Of a DNA stretch of 64,000 nucleotides, positions 43,118 through 52,555 are shown one piece after another; within the stretch, counting starts at the first letter, position 1; each line of letters begins with the position of its first letter. The stretch spans positions 682,001 through 746,000 of the forward strand of contig NZ_JAFIBU010000001.1 in the NCBI RefSeq assembly GCF_017833255.1. Direction: 5' to 3'. The translations under genes and the position numbers were made by a program. The notes under the pieces are model-generated. The model had not been told where the DNA came from, made no database searches, and saw nothing but the letters and a program-made list of their open reading frames with translations. Source of the stretch: Paenibacillus sp. PvR098. Its GTDB lineage: Bacteria > Bacillota > Bacilli > Paenibacillales > NBRC-103111.

Positions 43118-44119
43118 TTAGATCTTCATTTTAGCCAATTCCCTGATCTTTTTCCATTCCGCGAGATGCTTCTCAAGGTTGTCGATCAGATGATCCACGT
43201 CATTCAAGAAGCCTTCTTCATCGATTGTTTTGATTTCTATGATGTCCGTCGGCAGAGGAGTGTGGTCCGGAAGGGAAGCGAGTAATCGCTGCAGCTTGTC
43301 CTCCATAGTAGCTGCTGTTTTCACTTCAAGCTCATTCTTCGCCGGCTTCGTATTCTTCTCCGGAGTCGCGTTCTTTGCTGCCTTCGGCGCGGCGGGCTTT
43401 GCTCTTTCCGCTTTATTTTGTTCATGTACGGACCACGTTTCGAGGAGCCCAGATCCTGTTTTGTACAACAACTTATCTTTTGTACCGGATGAGATATTTT
43501 TATCTTTAAATAGGCGAGCGATCTTTTTGACATCACTCACGGGCAGCTCGTCCCTAGCGATAATCAAGGCCAGTGGATCGCGATGCTCGATCGGTAAATC
43601 TTTAATGGGCAGCAGCTGATCTTCTGTCAGCTTGTCTTTTCTGATTTCCGTACCGCTAACGATCAGCTTTTTTACAGCCATACCAAATTTCAGTAGATCA
43701 CATTTGTTTTTAATGTAGGCTTCCGGCTTTCCCAGTTTACTGGAGAGGTATTTAACCGAACTGCTGAACTTAGGGTCGTTCAGAAGTTTATTGAAGGCCT
43801 CGGCTTCTTCAATGGGGGAGAAGCCTTCTCTCGTTAAATTCTCCGCAATCTGCTCCAAATAAATCTCGAGCTCATCCGTTACGGTGGAGACAAGGCAAGG
43901 GATCGTGGGGCGCCCTAGCATTTTGCAGGCTTTGTATCTTCGATTTCCATATATGATTTTATAACGGCCGTTACTCGCGGTTCTCACTTTGATCGGCGAC
44001 AATAGGCCAAGCTCTTCAATGCTTTTCATTAATTCCTGAAGCGCTTCTTCATCAAATTGATATCTGGGCTGATCCGTATCCTCATCAATCAAGTCGGTTA
44101 AAATTTCGGTAATTTCCAT
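43118..44119 (-). CDS. Orphan ParB/Srx-domain protein
   Basis: A 333-residue ParB-type protein. The N-terminal ParB/sulfiredoxin fold has DQPRYQFDEEALQELMKSIEELGLLSPIKV and a CTP-binding motif YGNRRYKA (GERR in most ParB proteins), then ENLTREGFSPIEEAEAF and a helix-turn-helix about residues 120-150. A long Lys/Ala/Pro-rich linker (about 235-265) leads to a C-terminal helical tail. No parA is adjacent, so it is probably from a plasmid or integrated element. AGGAG precedes the ATG. Confidence 0.8.
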   Translation of the reverse strand: MEITEILTDLIDEDTDQPRYQFDEEALQELMKSIEELGLLSPIKVRTASNGRYKIIYGNRRYKACKMLGRPTIPCLVSTVTDELEIYLEQIAENLTREGFSPIEEAEAFNKLLNDPKFSSSVKYLSSKLGKPEAYIKNKCDLLKFGMAVKKLIVSGTEIRKDKLTEDQLLPIKDLPIEHRDPLALIIARDELPVSDVKKIARLFKDKNISSGTKDKLLYKTGSGLLETWSVHEQNKAERAKPAAPKAAKNATPEKNTKPAKNELEVKTAATMEDKLQRLLASLPDHTPLPTDIIEIKTIDEEGFLNDVDHLIDNLEKHLAEWKKIRELAKMKI

Positions 44120-44240
44120 ATCCGTTCAATCTCCTATCCTTCTATTAAATCCCCGAGAGAAGTCGCCGGTGGGACATACGTATATAAGTATTATATAACA
44201 CGGCCCGCGTGGAGGAAATGTGTGCTATGTCTACTTAACT

Positions 44241-45131
44241 TCAGAGAGTCAGGGGCGGTCCTGTAGATGTGTCTTTGTAATGATTTTTAATAAATTCAAC
44301 ATATGCTTTGACGACCGATAGCTCTAAAGCCGCATTGCGATGCATCATTGAGGTTTTACGTGATATCGGCTGGTTTTCTTCAGAATATAGGTCAATGGTA
44401 TGCAAAGAATCGATCTCGCTGAGACTGATGCTCGGAATGATTGCATAACCTAATCCGTTCTTGACGAGCTCAACACAGGTGTCAATACGGTCAACATCCA
44501 TGGTGATCAGAGGGGGGTGATTAAAAGTTTTGTGCCACCAATGATCGATGGTTTGCTTGAGATGACTATCCGTTTTATAGTTAATTCTTGCTAGATTCGG
44601 CAAGTTTTCCAGATGGATATGCTCTCTTGAAGCAATGGTGACCGGTTCTTCATATAAGAGATAGCTGTGTTCATGCCAATGATGATCCCCACGTACAATG
44701 CCAATATGAACTTCATCCTTATATAAATAATTGAGGACTTCCGTGCTCCACCCCGTTTTTACTATGATTTCAACATCCGGGTAAATCTTTAAGAATTGTT
44801 TGAGTAAAGCGGGCAGCCGATATCGTGCGAAGTTACTGGAAACACCAAGACGCAGCGTACCTTGAACTTTGCGGCCCATGTTTTGTATCTTATCTTTTGT
44901 TTTTCGGATATCCTGCAGGATTTGATCGGCAAGCTTGACAAGACATTCGCCCTCCGCAGTAAATTCAACCCCTTTCTTTCCTCTGGAGATGATCGGGGTA
45001 TTAAAATATTTTTCGAGATTTTGAACCCGATAAGTAATGGCCGGCTGAGAAATGTATAAAATTTCAGCAGTTTTGCTAATATTTTTTTCCGTATACAGGG
45101 TTTTCAGCAGCAAAAAGTCTTTTTCATCCAT
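44241..45131 (-). CDS. LysR-family transcriptional regulator
   Basis: A 296-residue regulator: N-terminal LysR helix-turn-helix (NISKTAEILYISQPAITYRVQNLEKYF) and a C-terminal co-inducer domain (LRLGVSSNFARYRLPALLKQF). It is divergent from the TcuA-like gene and probably activates it, as TcuR does for tricarballylate genes in enterobacteria. It likely senses a di- or tricarboxylate. Confidence 0.85.
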   Translation of the reverse strand: MDEKDFLLLKTLYTEKNISKTAEILYISQPAITYRVQNLEKYFNTPIISRGKKGVEFTAEGECLVKLADQILQDIRKTKDKIQNMGRKVQGTLRLGVSSNFARYRLPALLKQFLKIYPDVEIIVKTGWSTEVLNYLYKDEVHIGIVRGDHHWHEHSYLLYEEPVTIASREHIHLENLPNLARINYKTDSHLKQTIDHWWHKTFNHPPLITMDVDRIDTCVELVKNGLGYAIIPSISLSEIDSLHTIDLYSEENQPISRKTSMMHRNAALELSVVKAYVEFIKNHYKDTSTGPPLTL

Positions 45132-45154
45132 GAGCAGACTCCTTTTTCAATAAA

Positions 45155-45189
45155 ACTTATGGATAAGTATAAAAATTAAATATTTTTAT
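45155..45189. promoter_or_regulatory. Dyads in the LysR/TcuA divergent control region
   Basis: ACTTATGGATAAGT (45155-45168), a palindrome, abuts ATAAAAA-N7-TTTTTAT (45169-45189). Both lie between the divergent genes, where LysR proteins bind; the first contains a T-N11-A-type arrangement. Confidence 0.45.
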
Positions 45190-45320
45190 TATCGATGGGA
45201 TTATATTACAATACCCTTATACGGAAATGCAAGCCTCAGCTGCATAGAGCTAAGCCTAAAGTGAGTTGGATAATTAACCCTAAAATTCTACCCATAAAAA
45301 AAGTCCTGGGAGGTAAAAAC

Positions 45321-46835
45321 ATGACGAATGAATATGCTATACAATACGATGTAGTTGTCGTAGGTGCAGGTAATGCGGCTCTCTGTGCCGGGATATCCGC
45401 TAAAGAGGAAGGCGCCAATGTCTTAATCCTGGAAAGAGGGCCGCTCGAAAAGCGCGGAGGAAATTCCTTTTTTACGGATGGAGCCATAAGGACAGCCTTT
45501 CAAAATCTTGATGATATCCGAGAAGTCATCCCTGAAATCACAGATGAAGAAGCTTCGAGAATTGAAATCCCGATTTATAACGATGAAGATTTTTACAATG
45601 ATCTGATGAGGGTTACCGGGGGGAAAAGCGATCCTCAATTAGCGAGATACCTGACTGGCCAATCTACACAAATCGTGAAATGGCTGCATCGCAATGGAGT
45701 GATCTTTGAGCTGAATGAGAACCAATCTTTTGAGAATGAAGGGAAACTGACCTTTTGGGGAAATCTACCTCTGAAAACGCAAAATAAAGGAGTTGGACTG
45801 ATTCAGCAATTGAACCAACGAGCAAAAGAACTGGATATTGATATTTGGTATCAGTCTCGTGCCGTTAAGCTGGTGACTGAAAATGAACAGATCACTGCGA
45901 TTCAAATCGAACAACCGGACGGAGTGGTTACTGTTCGTGCCGGGAGTGTTATTCTTGCCTGTGGTGGATTTGAGGCGAATAAAACAATGCGTGCCGAGCA
46001 TCTGGGCTCCGAGTGGAATGCTGCCATTGTGAGAGGGACTGAGTATAATACCGGGGATGGTCTTACGATGGCGTTAGAGGTAGGAGCGCAAGCCTATGGT
46101 GATTGGGCTGGATGCCATTCGATTGGAACTGACTACAAAGCGCCGGAGGTAGGAGATTTTACGAAGCCGGGAGATATTTACAAAAAGTCATCTTTTCCGC
46201 TTGGACTTCTTATAAATAAAGAGGGGAATCGATTTGTTGACGAGGGCGCAGATTTTCGCAATTATACGTACGCCAAATACGGCCGGGAGGTATTGAAGCA
46301 GCCGGGGAACATGGCTTATCAGATATTCGATGCCGAGGTACATCCAATGCTGCGCAAGGAGTATCTCTTGGAGGAAGCCACCTTTATCAAGGCGGACAGC
46401 ATGGAAGAATTAGCGGATTTACTTGCAGTGGATAAGGAGCAATTCGTAAAAACCATCCAGGAATACAATCAGGCAGTTCAGGAAGGTACCTATAATCCTA
46501 CGGTGAAAGATGGGAAAGGTACGAAAGGAATTACACCGCCTAAATCAAATTGGGCGCTGCGTATGGAGGAAGAACCCTTCTATGCTTATCCGGTAACCTG
46601 CGGGATTACGTTTACCTTTGGCGGTATAAAAGTGAATACTCAAGGAGAAGTTCTCGGCAATAACGGTTCACCAATTTCCGGTCTATACGCTGCTGGTGAG
46701 ATGGTTGGCGGGTTATTCTATGAAAATTATCCAGGCGGATCAGGATTAATGTCGGGTGCTGTTTTCGGCAAGATAGCGGGAACCTCCGCAACGCATTATG
46801 TAAGAGAAAGAACGAATACAATAGCAAATCAATAA
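45321..46835 (+). CDS. tcuA: FAD-dependent tricarballylate dehydrogenase (TcuA-like)
   Basis: A 504-residue flavoprotein of the fumarate reductase/succinate dehydrogenase family. FAD motif VVVVGAGNAALCAGISAKEEG, then GGNSFFTDGAIR, HSIGTDY and C-terminal GLYAAGEMVGGLFYENYPGGSGLMSG-type FAD-binding segments match the tricarballylate dehydrogenase TcuA, which makes cis-aconitate. The electron-transfer partner TcuB and permease TcuC are not nearby. ATG 45321 follows GGGAGGT; the upstream frame extension lacks a ribosome site. Confidence 0.8.
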   Translation: MTNEYAIQYDVVVVGAGNAALCAGISAKEEGANVLILERGPLEKRGGNSFFTDGAIRTAFQNLDDIREVIPEITDEEASRIEIPIYNDEDFYNDLMRVTGGKSDPQLARYLTGQSTQIVKWLHRNGVIFELNENQSFENEGKLTFWGNLPLKTQNKGVGLIQQLNQRAKELDIDIWYQSRAVKLVTENEQITAIQIEQPDGVVTVRAGSVILACGGFEANKTMRAEHLGSEWNAAIVRGTEYNTGDGLTMALEVGAQAYGDWAGCHSIGTDYKAPEVGDFTKPGDIYKKSSFPLGLLINKEGNRFVDEGADFRNYTYAKYGREVLKQPGNMAYQIFDAEVHPMLRKEYLLEEATFIKADSMEELADLLAVDKEQFVKTIQEYNQAVQEGTYNPTVKDGKGTKGITPPKSNWALRMEEEPFYAYPVTCGITFTFGGIKVNTQGEVLGNNGSPISGLYAAGEMVGGLFYENYPGGSGLMSGAVFGKIAGTSATHYVRERTNTIANQ

Positions 46836-46854
46836 TAGAGGAATAGGTTAGATA

Positions 46855-46899
46855 AAAAGGATCATTCCATGCGTAGATGGAGTGGTCCTTTATATTTTT
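46855..46899 (+). terminator. Rho-independent terminator after the TcuA-like gene
   Basis: AAAGGATCATTCCAT pairs with ATGGAGTGGTCCTTT around GCGTAG, followed by a T-rich run. The remaining gap to 47062 shows no gene I can support. Confidence 0.8.
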
Positions 46900-47062
46900 A
46901 AGAGGATGGTTTATATTCCCGGAATCATGTAGACGTACAAATAAAAGAATGCTAAAATGATGTCACCTATTGGAGAGGGCGGCTTATACATCAGGTACAG
47001 AAAGCTAAATTGACGGATAAAAATCTCTAATATAGAAGGTATGGAATGGGAGAGAAGCAGAC

Positions 47063-47872
47063 ATGAGTTATTTAGAAATAGCGTGCAAGGCGGCAAAAGA
47101 AGCCGGAAAAATGATTCTGTCCAGATCAGGCGGGGAGCTAGGTACAGAAGAAAAAAGCTCAAGCTTTGATGTTGTGACAGAGGTCGATAAACTAGCGGAG
47201 CAAATGATCCGCGATGTTATTATGGATTCTTATCCTGAACATGCATTTCTTGGTGAAGAAGAAACCTACCTTTCTTCTCGTCCTATACAGGAAGTTCTTG
47301 AAGGGGCGGCCGACATTCCGTTCTTATGGATTGTCGATCCGATTGACGGCACAACCAATTATGTTCATGGTATCCCCGGGTTTACGGTTTCTATTGCGCT
47401 GGCCTGCCATGGGGAGCTTGTGATCGGTGTCGTATACGATCCTAGCCGGGATGAATTGTTTTCGGCAGAGAAAGGTAAAGGTACTTATCTTAATGGTAAA
47501 TCAGTAAAGGTATCTAATGCGGAGCATGCTGCCCAGTGCGTAATTGCCACTGGTCTTATGTCATCGCCCGAGTACAGGGAGATGAATCTCGGCAGTATGG
47601 TTCCAATGGGCAAGCAGTTCAGGGCGATTCGGGTGTTTGGTTCTGCTGCCTTACATATGGCCTATGTTGCCTGCGGAAGATTCGGTGCATTCTGGCAGTA
47701 CGGCTTAAATGCGTGGGATATGGCTGGAGGCATCGTGCTTGTTAAGGAGGCCGGGGGAATGGTGACTGACATCAAGGGAGGTACATATCGTCTGTCGGAT
47801 CAACATATCATCTGCAGCAATGTGAAAGTACATTCTACGGTGATTAGTTGTCTACAGCCGATCGCAGAATAG
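47063..47872 (+). CDS. Inositol monophosphatase family phosphatase
   Basis: A 269-residue Mg-dependent, Li-sensitive-type phosphatase (SuhB/CysQ/HisN superfamily). Metal ligands are in FLGEEE, WIVDPIDGTTNYVHG and AWDMAGGIVLVKEAGG. The substrate may be inositol phosphate, PAP or histidinol phosphate. GGGAGAGAAG precedes the ATG. Confidence 0.85.
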   Translation: MSYLEIACKAAKEAGKMILSRSGGELGTEEKSSSFDVVTEVDKLAEQMIRDVIMDSYPEHAFLGEEETYLSSRPIQEVLEGAADIPFLWIVDPIDGTTNYVHGIPGFTVSIALACHGELVIGVVYDPSRDELFSAEKGKGTYLNGKSVKVSNAEHAAQCVIATGLMSSPEYREMNLGSMVPMGKQFRAIRVFGSAALHMAYVACGRFGAFWQYGLNAWDMAGGIVLVKEAGGMVTDIKGGTYRLSDQHIICSNVKVHSTVISCLQPIAE

Positions 47873-47909
47873 CCTCGTTGGAATATCGTTTGGTTTCGCT
47901 CTGCAAAAA

Positions 47910-49679
47910 GGGGCTGTCCCATAAGTCATGAATGAAATGACTCAGGGGCAACCCTGTTTTTAAAATTGTAAAACAAAAAGAAACCGGTTCTTAGTAAAAT
48001 GGAGGTACCACCCAACCATTCGAAAGGAGACGGTTTCTTTGTACATTCAATATAACATGGATCAACTTTATCTGCCAATGGATTTGGAGGAAGACATTCC
48101 AGCGAATCATCTGGTGCGTGTGGTGAACGCTGCTGTGAATCGCATAGATGACCACATCTTCACGGCAGCTTATCCAGGTGGAGGTCGAGACAGCTACCAC
48201 CCCAAGATGCTCACAAAAATCATCATCTACGCTTACACCCAGCGGATCTACTTCTCTCGTCAAATCGCAAAAGCCGTGCGTGAACATATTCCGTTCATGT
48301 GGCTCGCTGCCCGGCAACGACCAGACTTTCGTACTATAAACCGCTTCCGTTCCGAGCGGATGAAAGCCGTGCTGGAAACCATCTTTACCACGGTGCTTGG
48401 CTTTCTGGTGGAAGCCGGCTATGTCAAGCTGGAGCATTACTTCATCGATGGAACAAAAATCGAGGCCAATGCCAACAAGTACACCTTTGTCTGGGGCAAA
48501 GCCGTGGTGAAACATAAAGCGAAACTTCAAGAGAAAGTCCAAACCCTCTTTGCGAGCATTGAAGAAGCCGAGCGTCAAGAAGAACAAGAGCGACAAAATC
48601 AGGATTTGCTTGAACTGGGCGAGTCCAGTTCCATCACCGGTGAAAAGCTGGAGAAAGCGGTGCAACAGCTCGAAGAAAAACTGAAAGCCAAACCCAAGGA
48701 TAAGCCGCTGAAAAAGGCGGTTCGCTTGGTGCGCAAAGATTTACTGCCCCGTTTGCAGAAGTAAGAACATCACGAAAAGGTGCTGGGCGAGCGGAACAGC
48801 TACAGCAAAACGGATCCGGACGCGACCTTCATGCGGATGAAGGAGGATCACATGCGCAATGGGCAGCTCAAACCGGGTTACAACGTGCAAATCGGAACGG
48901 AAAACCAGTTTATCATCGGATACAGCTTGCATCAACGCCCGACCGACACCCGTTGCATGAAGCCCCACTTGGAGAAAGTCAAGGCAGCGTTTGGCAAGCT
49001 GCCGGGCACCGTCATTGCCGATGCTGGATATGGCGGAGAAGAGAACTACGCCTATCTGGAGGACGAACAGATCAAGGCCGTGGTCAAATACAACACCTAC
49101 CACAAAGAGAAGTCGAGAAAATGGAAGAGCGACATCAGCAAGGTGGACAACTGGTCATATGATGAAGCAAGCGACATGTGGCATTGCCCTGGCGGTCGAG
49201 CCTTAACGTTCCGATATGAAAGCAAAGGACGGACCGAAAGCGGCTACGAAATCCAACTTCGCCATTACCGAAGTGTCGATTGCACGGACTGCCCCATCAA
49301 AAGCGACTGTACGAAAGCACAGGGAAATCGAGAAATACGGGTCAGCATGAAGTATCTGCGCCAGAAGCGGCAAGCACGAGAACTGCTTCAAAGCGAGGAA
49401 GGTTACAAGCTCTCGGTTCGCCGCATGATTGAACCGGAGAGTGTGTTTGGACAAATGAAGAGCAACCGGAACTTCCGGCGTTTCCTGCTTCGGGGCTTGC
49501 CAAAAGTAAGCCTTGAGGTCGGGTGGCTTTCGCTTGCCCACAATCTGCTCAAGTGGGCAACGATGATCCAAAAAGGCCGAGTTCAGGAGCAAGTATAAGC
49601 CCTGACTCGACCTTTTTTCGTCATAATGAGAGAAGGGACCATCTCTTTAGTAGCAAAAACCTACTTTTGAGACAGCCCC
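47910..49679 (+). mobile_element. IS1182-family insertion sequence (inactive)
   Basis: The ends are inverted repeats: GGGGCTGTCCCATAAGT at 47910 and the complement of ACTTTTGAGACAGCCCC at 49679. Between them is one transposase gene with an internal stop. Internal hairpins follow the left end. A target duplication is not obvious. The right end touches a broken spore-related gene. Confidence 0.85.
48039..49598 (+). pseudogene. IS1182-family transposase interrupted by TAA
   Basis: The reading frame is continuous over about 520 codons except for one TAA at 48762-48764, where relatives have Tyr after RLQK. The first part holds the N-terminal domain (MDQLYLPMDLEEDIP; YHPKMLTKIIIYAYTQRIYFSRQI; FIDGTKIEANANKYTFVWGK with the first Asp), the second the remaining DDE residues (VIADAGYGGEENY; RRMIEPESVFGQMKSNRNF). 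A single nonsense mutation inactivates it. Confidence 0.85.
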
Positions 49680-49694
49680 GTCAGACCTTTATAT

Positions 49695-50605
49695 ATGTCC
49701 TTACGTCATACAGGAAAAACGTCAGCGATGGGTTACATTTATAGCTCTGGGAAGTATAAAAAAGCAAGGTGTAGTATACCTAAAATCATTCATAACCGGG
49801 CGATTACTTTTTCAACGTATGGGAAAAAGAGGTTAAAAAAGTTAGCGCGAGTGAGCACGATATTTAACAGAACCAATCGTTTCGGTAAATATGGTATTCA
49901 TAAATTGCTGCTTCAGCAATGAACGAATGTTCAGAACTCTATGTTAAGCCAACAAGTGGAAGCATAGGCAACGGCATTATTAAAATAAAGAAAAAATCGA
50001 GTGGAAATTGGACTATTTATTGGAAAAAAGAAAAGCATTTGCAAAAATCTCTGCGGAAAACCTTTGCTTTTATTGAACAAAAAGTGGGTCCGCAAAATTA
50101 TCTCATCCAAGAGGCTATTCCTTTAGCAACTTATCATGGACGACCCTATGATCTTCGAGTTTCGGTTCAGAGAGGAAGAACAGGGGAATGGCAGATTTCC
50201 GGTATGGTGGGGAAGGTTGCCGCGGCAGGCCGCCATGTAACCAATGTGGCCAAGGGTGGCAAGGTTAAAAGAGGTGAGAAACTTTTCCGGCACAGCGGGT
50301 TGTCAGTGGAATCCATGAAAAAAGAAGTTAACCGCGCGTCATTGGAGATCGCTAATTACTTGGGGGATCAATTGCCCCACCTTGCCGATATTGGCTTGGA
50401 TATGGGGGTTACTCGCAATGGTTCGGTCAAATTTATTGAGATGAACGGAAGAGACCAGCGAATTACATTTAAAAAAGCAGGAATGCGTTCAACGTTTTTT
50501 GATACTTACCTCACACCCATTCAGTATGCCGTGTTTTTAATGAAATCAAACCGAAAACTAAATTCAAGGTGGGGAAGAGGAAAAACTAAAAAGACGAGGG
50601 TCTAA
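49695..50605 (+). pseudogene. YheC/YheD-type spore-coat ATP-grasp gene, disrupted
   Basis: The region 49695-49921 encodes IHNRAITFSTYGKKRLKKL..IFNRTNRFGKYGIHKLL, the N half of a YheC/D-family protein (normally IYNRI..FNPRFLDKW). It stops, and 49919-50605 continues in another frame with ELYVKPTSGSIGNGIIKIKK, YLIQEAIPLATYHGRPYDLR and FIEMNGRDQRI, the ATP-grasp part. About 20 residues are missing at the junction, and the 5' end abuts the IS1182 element. The downstream ORF might still be translated from ATG 49919 as a 228-residue fragment. Confidence 0.65.
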
Positions 50606-50680
50606 TGGTTCTGTGGCCGACAGCAGTGTTCGGCCCCTCTCTATACTATTGTGAATCCTCGGATGCGAAAATATCTAGCA

Positions 50681-50736
50681 TAGACAAGAAACATGTACAT
50701 ATATTTAATATCACAATGAACTCATCAGTTGAGCAT
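50681..50736 (+). promoter_or_regulatory. gntR promoter with operator copy A
   Basis: TAGACA (50681), a 17-bp spacer and TTTAAT (50704) form a modest promoter. Operator copy A, centred at 50727 (CTCATCAGTTGAG within 50718-50736), lies just downstream of the -10. It is the most divergent of the three copies of the palindrome found in this cluster. Autorepression by the GntR product is likely. Confidence 0.6.
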
Positions 50737-50754
50737 ACCAGTTAGAGAGGGAAG

Positions 50755-51426
50755 GTGACCACCATAGTTGCTGAAAAGAAAATCCAACCATTTACTCAAC
50801 GAATGATTAGAGATACGATCTGGAAAATTAGTCGAAATGAATACCATTCAGGTGCTCAGCTGCCTTCGATTGAAAGTATCGCAAAAAGCTATGGCGTAGC
50901 GAGAACAACGGTACGTGAAAGCATTAAATACATGGAATCGACAGGTTTGGTCTACTCCATACATGGTAAAGGAACATTCATAGCAGATTTTACTCCTTCA
51001 CCCAATGGAGTAGCTTTTTTGGAGCATGTTGTCGATTTAAGACGTATGATCGAAATTTTTGGAATCAAAAAGGCAGCTGAAAACCGTACAGCATCAGATA
51101 TAGAAGAGCTTAGAGATTTAATAGAGGAAATGCGAAAAACAATATTGGTTCCCAAACGTTTTTTGGAGTTTGATCGTGAATTTCATTTTATCATCTCCAA
51201 AGCTTCTAAAAATCCATTTATTCACAGTATTTTTCATAATATCTCAGGCATGTTTGATGCCGTGCTGGACGCTTTAACCCATATACCTGATTATCCATTC
51301 GAAAGAGTTCTGGAGGATCATACCATTATGGTCGACGCTATTGAAACCGGAGATACTCAACTGGCGGAGGATATTATGAAGAAGCATCTGGATAATATCA
51401 CTGACGAATTAACAAAACAGACGTAA
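50755..51426 (+). CDS. GntR-family regulator, FCD subfamily, of the 51-64 kb cluster
   Basis: A 223-residue regulator with an N-terminal winged helix (QLPSIESIAKSYGVARTTVRESIKYMESTGLV) and a C-terminal FCD domain with probable metal-binding residues (DREFHFIISKAS; LEDHTIMVDAI). It lies first in a 13-kb co-directional series, each branch of which has the same palindrome upstream. It starts at GTG 50755 with AGGGAAG close by; the exact start is uncertain. Confidence 0.85.
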   Translation: MTTIVAEKKIQPFTQRMIRDTIWKISRNEYHSGAQLPSIESIAKSYGVARTTVRESIKYMESTGLVYSIHGKGTFIADFTPSPNGVAFLEHVVDLRRMIEIFGIKKAAENRTASDIEELRDLIEEMRKTILVPKRFLEFDREFHFIISKASKNPFIHSIFHNISGMFDAVLDALTHIPDYPFERVLEDHTIMVDAIETGDTQLAEDIMKKHLDNITDELTKQT

Positions 51427-51483
51427 GTCAATGGATATTTTTATCCATATGCGAATGCTAGCATCAAGATTTTTTTTAATGTT

Positions 51484-51502
51484 ATGCTCATCAGATGAGC
51501 AT
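51484..51502. promoter_or_regulatory. Operator copy B, perfect palindrome
   Basis: ATGCTCATCAGATGAGCAT is a perfect 19-bp palindrome centred on A 51493, in the 270-bp gap between the regulator and the first transketolase gene. No other feature was seen in that gap (51427-51696). Confidence 0.65.
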
Positions 51503-51696
51503 ATTAGCTTATTTATTGAATATGATGGCTGTGAGGAAATCATTAAGACTAGTATGCTGCAGCTTTGGTTTTGAAGAATGTGTTTACCATTCGCCAATTA
51601 ACCTATTTCATTTCATGTATCCTATATCATCGTCCTCCACGGCGTGTGTTTACCAAAGCAGGACCATTGCAGGGGCAAGAACGAAGGAGGGTACCC

Positions 51697-52554
51697 GTGA
51701 ATTTGAGAAAAAAAATGATTCAGAACGACGATGACATTGTTGATTTGATCAAGGAAAAAGCGAAGCTATCCCGTTTGGAAACCATTCGATTGATTTCTCT
51801 GGCGGGCAGCGGACACTATGGATCTTCGTTTTCTTGCGCGGAGATCTTTGCTGCTCTTTATTATTACACGATGAAGTATGATGCCAATCGACCTTCATGG
51901 GAGGAGCGAGATCGTTTTGTTATGGGAAAGGGGCATGCAGCCGTCGGATTATATCCCATACTGGCTGATGTCGGCTTTTTTCCCAAAGACGAACTGAACA
52001 CGTACACACAAATCGGAAGCGCTTTTGGAGATCACCCGGATATGAATAAAATTCCTGGCATCGATTTCAGTTCCGGTTCGCTAGGGCATGGAATATCCGT
52101 AAGTGTGGGGATGGCTTTGGGGGCTAGACTGGATCGGATTGCGAATCGGATCTATTGCTTGCTGGGCGATGGGGAGATCCAAGAGGGGCAAGTGTGGGAA
52201 GCCGCTATGAGCGCCTCACATTTTAAGCTCGGAAATGTCGTCGCGATTTTGGATAATAACAAAGTTTCCGTAGATGGAATAACGAAAGAAATCATGAATA
52301 TTTATCCGATCCGAGAAAAGTTTGAAAGCTTCGGCTGGAATGTGGTTGAGATCGATGGCCATGATATCCCTTCACTCCTTAGAACGTTTGATTCGCTTCC
52401 CGCTCCGGATTCGGAGAAACCTACTCTGATCCTCTGCGATACCGTTTCCGGAAAAGGCGTGTCCTGGATGGAGCATACGTTTGAATGGCACGTCGCTAAT
52501 TTGGCTCAGGAAGATATGGATAAAGCGATCCGGGAAATCAAGGGGGTAGGATAA
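51697..52554 (+). CDS. Split transketolase, N-terminal (TPP-binding) subunit, pair 1
   Basis: A 285-residue subunit that holds the diphosphate half of the thiamine site: AGSGHYGSSFSCAEI, the MGKGHAA segment and GDGEIQEGQVWEAAM to LDNN (GDG-N motif). Transketolase moves two-carbon ketol units between sugar phosphates or analogues. GTG 51697 follows GAAGGAGG at six bases. It is followed after one base by its C-terminal partner. Split pairs in catabolic clusters often have special substrates (for example sulfo- or apio-sugars). Confidence 0.85.
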   Translation: MNLRKKMIQNDDDIVDLIKEKAKLSRLETIRLISLAGSGHYGSSFSCAEIFAALYYYTMKYDANRPSWEERDRFVMGKGHAAVGLYPILADVGFFPKDELNTYTQIGSAFGDHPDMNKIPGIDFSSGSLGHGISVSVGMALGARLDRIANRIYCLLGDGEIQEGQVWEAAMSASHFKLGNVVAILDNNKVSVDGITKEIMNIYPIREKFESFGWNVVEIDGHDIPSLLRTFDSLPAPDSEKPTLILCDTVSGKGVSWMEHTFEWHVANLAQEDMDKAIREIKGVG

Positions 52555-52555
52555 C

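Noticed and set aside
46911..47162. Minus-strand frame with hydrophobic sequence overlapping the inositol-phosphatase start
   Set aside because: No ribosome site, overlaps a well-supported gene, and its hydrophobicity follows from AT-rich sequence.
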